Shown here: positions 61,543-64,000 of the stretch, in pieces
How positions within the stretch are numbered: position 1 is the first letter of the stretch
Layout: every line of letters starts with the position of its first letter
Assembly: GCA_934130595.1 (NCBI GenBank)
Contig: CAKOYF010000004.1
Span: forward strand, 41,395 to 105,394
Length of the DNA stretch: 64,000 bases
DNA from: an uncultured Clostridia bacterium
GTDB taxonomy: Bacteria > Bacillota > Clostridia > TANB77 > CAG-465
Reading direction: 5' to 3'
Program-made: the position numbers and the translations under genes
The notes under the pieces: generated by a model
Told to the model about the DNA's origin: nothing
What the model saw: only the letters and a program-made list of their open reading frames with translations
Database searches by the model: none

Positions 61543-62034
61543 TTGAAAAGAGATATCTTAATTTTTCCTAGATTTGATAATATTACTTTAATTGAAAAAG
61601 TAAGAAAAGAACATGATCGTTTGTATTCTATTCTCCCACCTCATATTACTATTGTATTTCCTTTTGTGGATAATATTACAAATTTAGATTTATTTAATAA
61701 ATTATCTGATATTTTAAAAGATTTTGAATGCTTTGATGTAACTTTTAGTGGTGTTAGTCTTTCAGATGATAATTATATTTTTTTAAATTGTACAAAAGGC
61801 AAGGAAAATATAATTAAATTACATGATTTAATATACTCCTCTATTCTTCCATCTCATTTAAATAAAAAAATTCCATTTACCCCACATATAACATTAGGAC
61901 AAGCTTCTGATATATCGTTTTTAAAGAATTTCAATTATGAATTTAGCACAAATGTATCTGAAATTTCAATAGAAATAATAGGTGAAAATGAGGAATCTAT
62001 AATATATAAAAATATTAAATTAAAAAAGATTTAA
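61543..62034 (+). CDS. 2H phosphoesterase (2'-5' RNA ligase family)
   Basis: 163 residues from TTG 61543 (KRDILIFPRFDNI), chosen since AGGTGAT lies at good spacing; the GTG at 61534 overlaps that SD. The two HxT motifs of the 2H fold are PPHITIVFPF near 36 and TPHITLGQAS near 118. Members hydrolyse 2',3'-cyclic phosphates or 2'-5' bonds in RNA; the natural substrate is unknown. Monocistronic, with its own promoter and terminator. Confidence 0.85.
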   Translation: MKRDILIFPRFDNITLIEKVRKEHDRLYSILPPHITIVFPFVDNITNLDLFNKLSDILKDFECFDVTFSGVSLSDDNYIFLNCTKGKENIIKLHDLIYSSILPSHLNKKIPFTPHITLGQASDISFLKNFNYEFSTNVSEISIEIIGENEESIIYKNIKLKKI

Positions 62035-62042
62035 ACAAACTA

Positions 62043-62073
62043 AAAAGCAACGCCTACATGGCGCTGCTTTTTT
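62043..62073. terminator. Bidirectional terminator after the 2H gene
   Basis: Stem AAAGCA-CGCC / GGCG-TGCTTT with one A/C mismatch, 5-nt loop, A and T tracts on both sides. It separates convergent genes. Confidence 0.8.
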
Positions 62074-62074
62074 A

Positions 62075-62926
62075 TTAACCTAATTTAGGTTTTTTCTTTA
62101 TATGAGATCCAATAATTTCAGATACATCCATTACTGTTACAAAAGCTTGAACATCATCTGCATTTACAATATTTCTTAATTCTGAAAGCTCTAATCTTGT
62201 TATTACACAATATAGTATCATTGTTTCTCCATTTATCATACCTTTTCCTTCAAAAGATGTAACTGTTCTACCTAGTTTTTCATAAATATCATTTGCAACT
62301 CTTGCACTTTGATTAGTAATAATTAGTGCTGCTTTTCCTTGTTCTAATCCTTCAGAAACAAAGTCTATTACTTTAAATGTTATAAAGTATGTAAGTAAAG
62401 AATATAATGCTCTGTCAAATCCAAATAGGAATCCTGCTGTTCCATATATAAATATATTACATATTAAAACTATCTGACCAACAGAAAAGTTTGTTTTTTT
62501 ACTTAGTATAATTGCTGCTATTTCAGTTCCATCTAGACAGCCACCATATCTTATTACAAGACCTACTCCAAATCCTAAAACAAGTCCGCCATAAATTGTT
62601 GCTAGTAGTTTATCTTCAATTCCAAGATGTATTGTTTCTGTATAACATAGTATTCCAGAAAATACTAACATTGCAAATAATGCTTTAAATACAAATTTTT
62701 TACCAAGTGATTTGTATCCAAGTATTAAGAAAGGTATGTTTAATATTATTATGTACATACTTGTTGAAATACTTGTAATTTGAGAAAGCATCATTGATAT
62801 ACCATTTACTCCTCCATCAAGTATTAAGTTTGGTATTAATATTGCACCTATTGAAAAAGCGGCAAGTGCACAACCGACTGTCATTACCAAATATGATAAT
62901 ATTTCATTTACTACTTTTTTACTCAT
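62075..62926 (-). CDS. YitT family membrane protein
   Basis: 283 residues: an N-terminal ~200 residues with five or six membrane helices (DUF161) and a cytoplasmic C-terminal DUF2179 domain (GLEQGKAALIITNQSARVANDIYEKLGRTVTSFEGKG). Motif GGVNGISMMLSQ and GYGGCLDGTEIAAI are typical. Transport function uncertain. It starts on ATGA shared with the Ppx-like stop, so translation is coupled. Terminator follows. Confidence 0.92.
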   Translation of the reverse strand: MSKKVVNEILSYLVMTVGCALAAFSIGAILIPNLILDGGVNGISMMLSQITSISTSMYIIILNIPFLILGYKSLGKKFVFKALFAMLVFSGILCYTETIHLGIEDKLLATIYGGLVLGFGVGLVIRYGGCLDGTEIAAIILSKKTNFSVGQIVLICNIFIYGTAGFLFGFDRALYSLLTYFITFKVIDFVSEGLEQGKAALIITNQSARVANDIYEKLGRTVTSFEGKGMINGETMILYCVITRLELSELRNIVNADDVQAFVTVMDVSEIIGSHIKKKPKLG

Positions 62927-63801
62927 CTTTTCTCCTCCTCATCTATAATTCCATAAATCATTGATATATCTGTAGGTACGATGTACTTTGCTCCTACTTT
63001 TTCTGCTACAACTAATACAAAAGCACACATTGCTCGTGTTGCATACCACCATTTAGGTTCTTTTACTCTTTTTCGTATATCATCTAAAGATATTTTAGTA
63101 TAATACTTCTTTGTATCTTCTATTCTTTGCTCAATATTCATCATTATAGTTTCGTTTGGATCACTATATAAAGTATTTTTTTCAAATCTAATACCAGATT
63201 CTCTTGCAAAATATTCATGTCCCCCTCCAGCTAATATCAATATATCTGTTTTTATATCTGGAACATCTATTTTTTCTCTTATGTATTTCGTTATTTCTTC
63301 TAAATTAGTTTTGGCAAAATTTTCTGCTAAATCTGGATATATATTTAATACATCCATTACACCAAATTTATTATTACTCATACATTCTATCTTATTATTT
63401 TTAAAGTAAGATATTTCTGTTGAGCCTCCACCACCTACAAAAACAAGGGCTTCATCTACATATTTTGTTGCGCCATTTACGGTATATATATTTTCTTTTT
63501 CTTGAGAAATAATATTAAATTTTACTCTGGTTTTATCATAAAATTCATTTAAAAAAGCCTCTTTATCTTCTAATGATAAATCTCTAAATATACTAGTACC
63601 ACATACAAAAATATTTTCTTTTTTTCCAATTTCATTTACTAATTTAATAAGGTGTTCAACGTCTTCTTTTTTTAGTTTGTTATTTTCTTTATAATTTTTC
63701 TTAAACTCTATTGGAACTGTTTTTATATGTTTTATTTCATTTCCATCATACAAATCTACTTTAGTGCATGTTGATCCGACTTCTACTACTATTTTTTCCA
63801 C
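62923..63801 (-). CDS. Ppx/GppA-like phosphatase (ASKHA fold)
   Basis: 292 residues from GTG 63801 (EKIVVEVGSTCTKVDLYDG), with GGAGG as SD. ASKHA features: VEVGSTCTK (phosphate-1 loop), FVGGGGSTEISYF (phosphate-2 loop), and ILILAGGGHEY. Sugar kinase/Ppx-like; the length is shorter than exopolyphosphatases (about 310-500), so it may be Ppx/GppA-like with another phosphoanhydride substrate. First gene of the pair with yitT. Confidence 0.8.
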   Translation of the reverse strand: MEKIVVEVGSTCTKVDLYDGNEIKHIKTVPIEFKKNYKENNKLKKEDVEHLIKLVNEIGKKENIFVCGTSIFRDLSLEDKEAFLNEFYDKTRVKFNIISQEKENIYTVNGATKYVDEALVFVGGGGSTEISYFKNNKIECMSNNKFGVMDVLNIYPDLAENFAKTNLEEITKYIREKIDVPDIKTDILILAGGGHEYFARESGIRFEKNTLYSDPNETIMMNIEQRIEDTKKYYTKISLDDIRKRVKEPKWWYATRAMCAFVLVVAEKVGAKYIVPTDISMIYGIIDEEEKR

Positions 63802-63936
63802 ATTCTCGCCTCCGTTTTATCTATTTTAATAACTATATTTAATTATACCTAATATATGTAAAAAATAAAATAATAGTTTGTAAATTTTGTAATTTTTTTA
63901 TAAAAAAAAATACGGACTAAATAGTGAAGTGGTAAA

Positions 63937-63972
63937 ATGAAAGTGGACACAAAAAGTCCACTTTTATTTTTT
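63937..63972 (+). terminator. Terminator or attenuator before the next plus-strand gene
   Basis: Stem AAAGTGGAC (63940-63948) with GTCCACTTT (63956-63964), 7-nt loop, then TATTTTTTTA. GAGGAGG at 63991-63997 is an SD for a gene beginning just past the window. Either it ends a short upstream RNA or attenuates the next gene. Confidence 0.65.
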
Positions 63973-64000
63973 TATGTTAAAATATAAATGAGGAGGTAAA

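Noticed and set aside
1..64000. CRISPR array, insertion sequence, prophage or toxin-antitoxin pair
   Set aside because: No regular spaced repeats, transposase, integrase or recognised toxin genes were seen on either strand.

Overview
The window is AT-rich, single-chromosome-type DNA from a low-GC Gram-positive bacterium of the Clostridia (Bacillota). The evidence is the strong AGGAGG/GGTGAT ribosome binding sites, textbook sigma-A promoters (TTGACA-17-TATAAT), many U-tracted hairpin terminators, and Firmicute gene sets: radA-disA, tsaE-tsaB-rimI, addA, CarD, a YitT protein, and nusG-rplKAJL with an L10-type leader. No sporulation genes, prophage, insertion sequence or CRISPR array is visible. 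A gut anaerobe of an uncultured clostridial lineage would fit, but the species cannot be fixed from sequence alone.

Layout: 1-3543 is the N-terminal part of a giant surface protein (fibro-slime plus SpaA/Cna-B domains) cut by the left edge. 3.7-9.5 kb holds uvrA, a methyltransferase, a histidine phosphatase and a monofunctional peptidoglycan glycosyltransferase. 10.2-17.5 kb is a minus-strand operon ligA-mfd-prsA-trmH. 17.7-23.0 kb carries addA-pgeF and pgsA. 23.2-25.1 kb is a plus-strand block with a zinc-ribbon protein and tsaE-tsaB-rimI. 25.2-27.3 kb holds three small membrane or PH-domain genes, followed by a LonB-like protease. 29.9-30.7 kb is a gene-poor patch with a gene remnant, a doubtful mini-ORF and a well-defined candidate small RNA. 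A murE-like ligase and an arginase then form a pair. 33.2-41.8 kb contains a PHP phosphatase, carD, the isoprenoid/undecaprenyl set ispH-ispA-HD-uppS, a small SpaA-like secreted protein, and radA-disA. 41.9-44.4 kb has accessory small genes, including a 31-residue membrane peptide. tmRNA is at 44.5-44.9 kb, two unknown genes follow, and the ribosomal block secE-nusG-rplK-rplA-rplJ-rplL with rpmG is at 46-49.3 kb. 49.5-64 kb is mixed: Ogg and two Nudix proteins, PlsC, a calcium-type P-ATPase, a 4Fe-4S membrane protein, a PstS-like binding protein with two membrane proteins and an MFS transporter, a RibD-like reductase with a damaged 5' end, a HAD hydrolase, tRNA-Gly, a 2H phosphoesterase, YitT and a Ppx-like protein. 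The right edge ends in a terminator-like leader and an SD for the next gene.

Most genes serve genome repair (UvrA, Mfd, LigA, AddA, RadA, DisA, Ogg), translation, and envelope building (PgsA, UppS, IspA, IspH, MurE-like, GT51, PgeF, PlsC, surface proteins). Observations most worth a second look: the ~85-nt RNA at 30437-30521; the non-DAP-type MurE paired with arginase; the AT-repeat frameshift in the RibD-like gene; the 31-aa peptide; and perfect palindromes in the leaders of the DUF378 gene and plsC.
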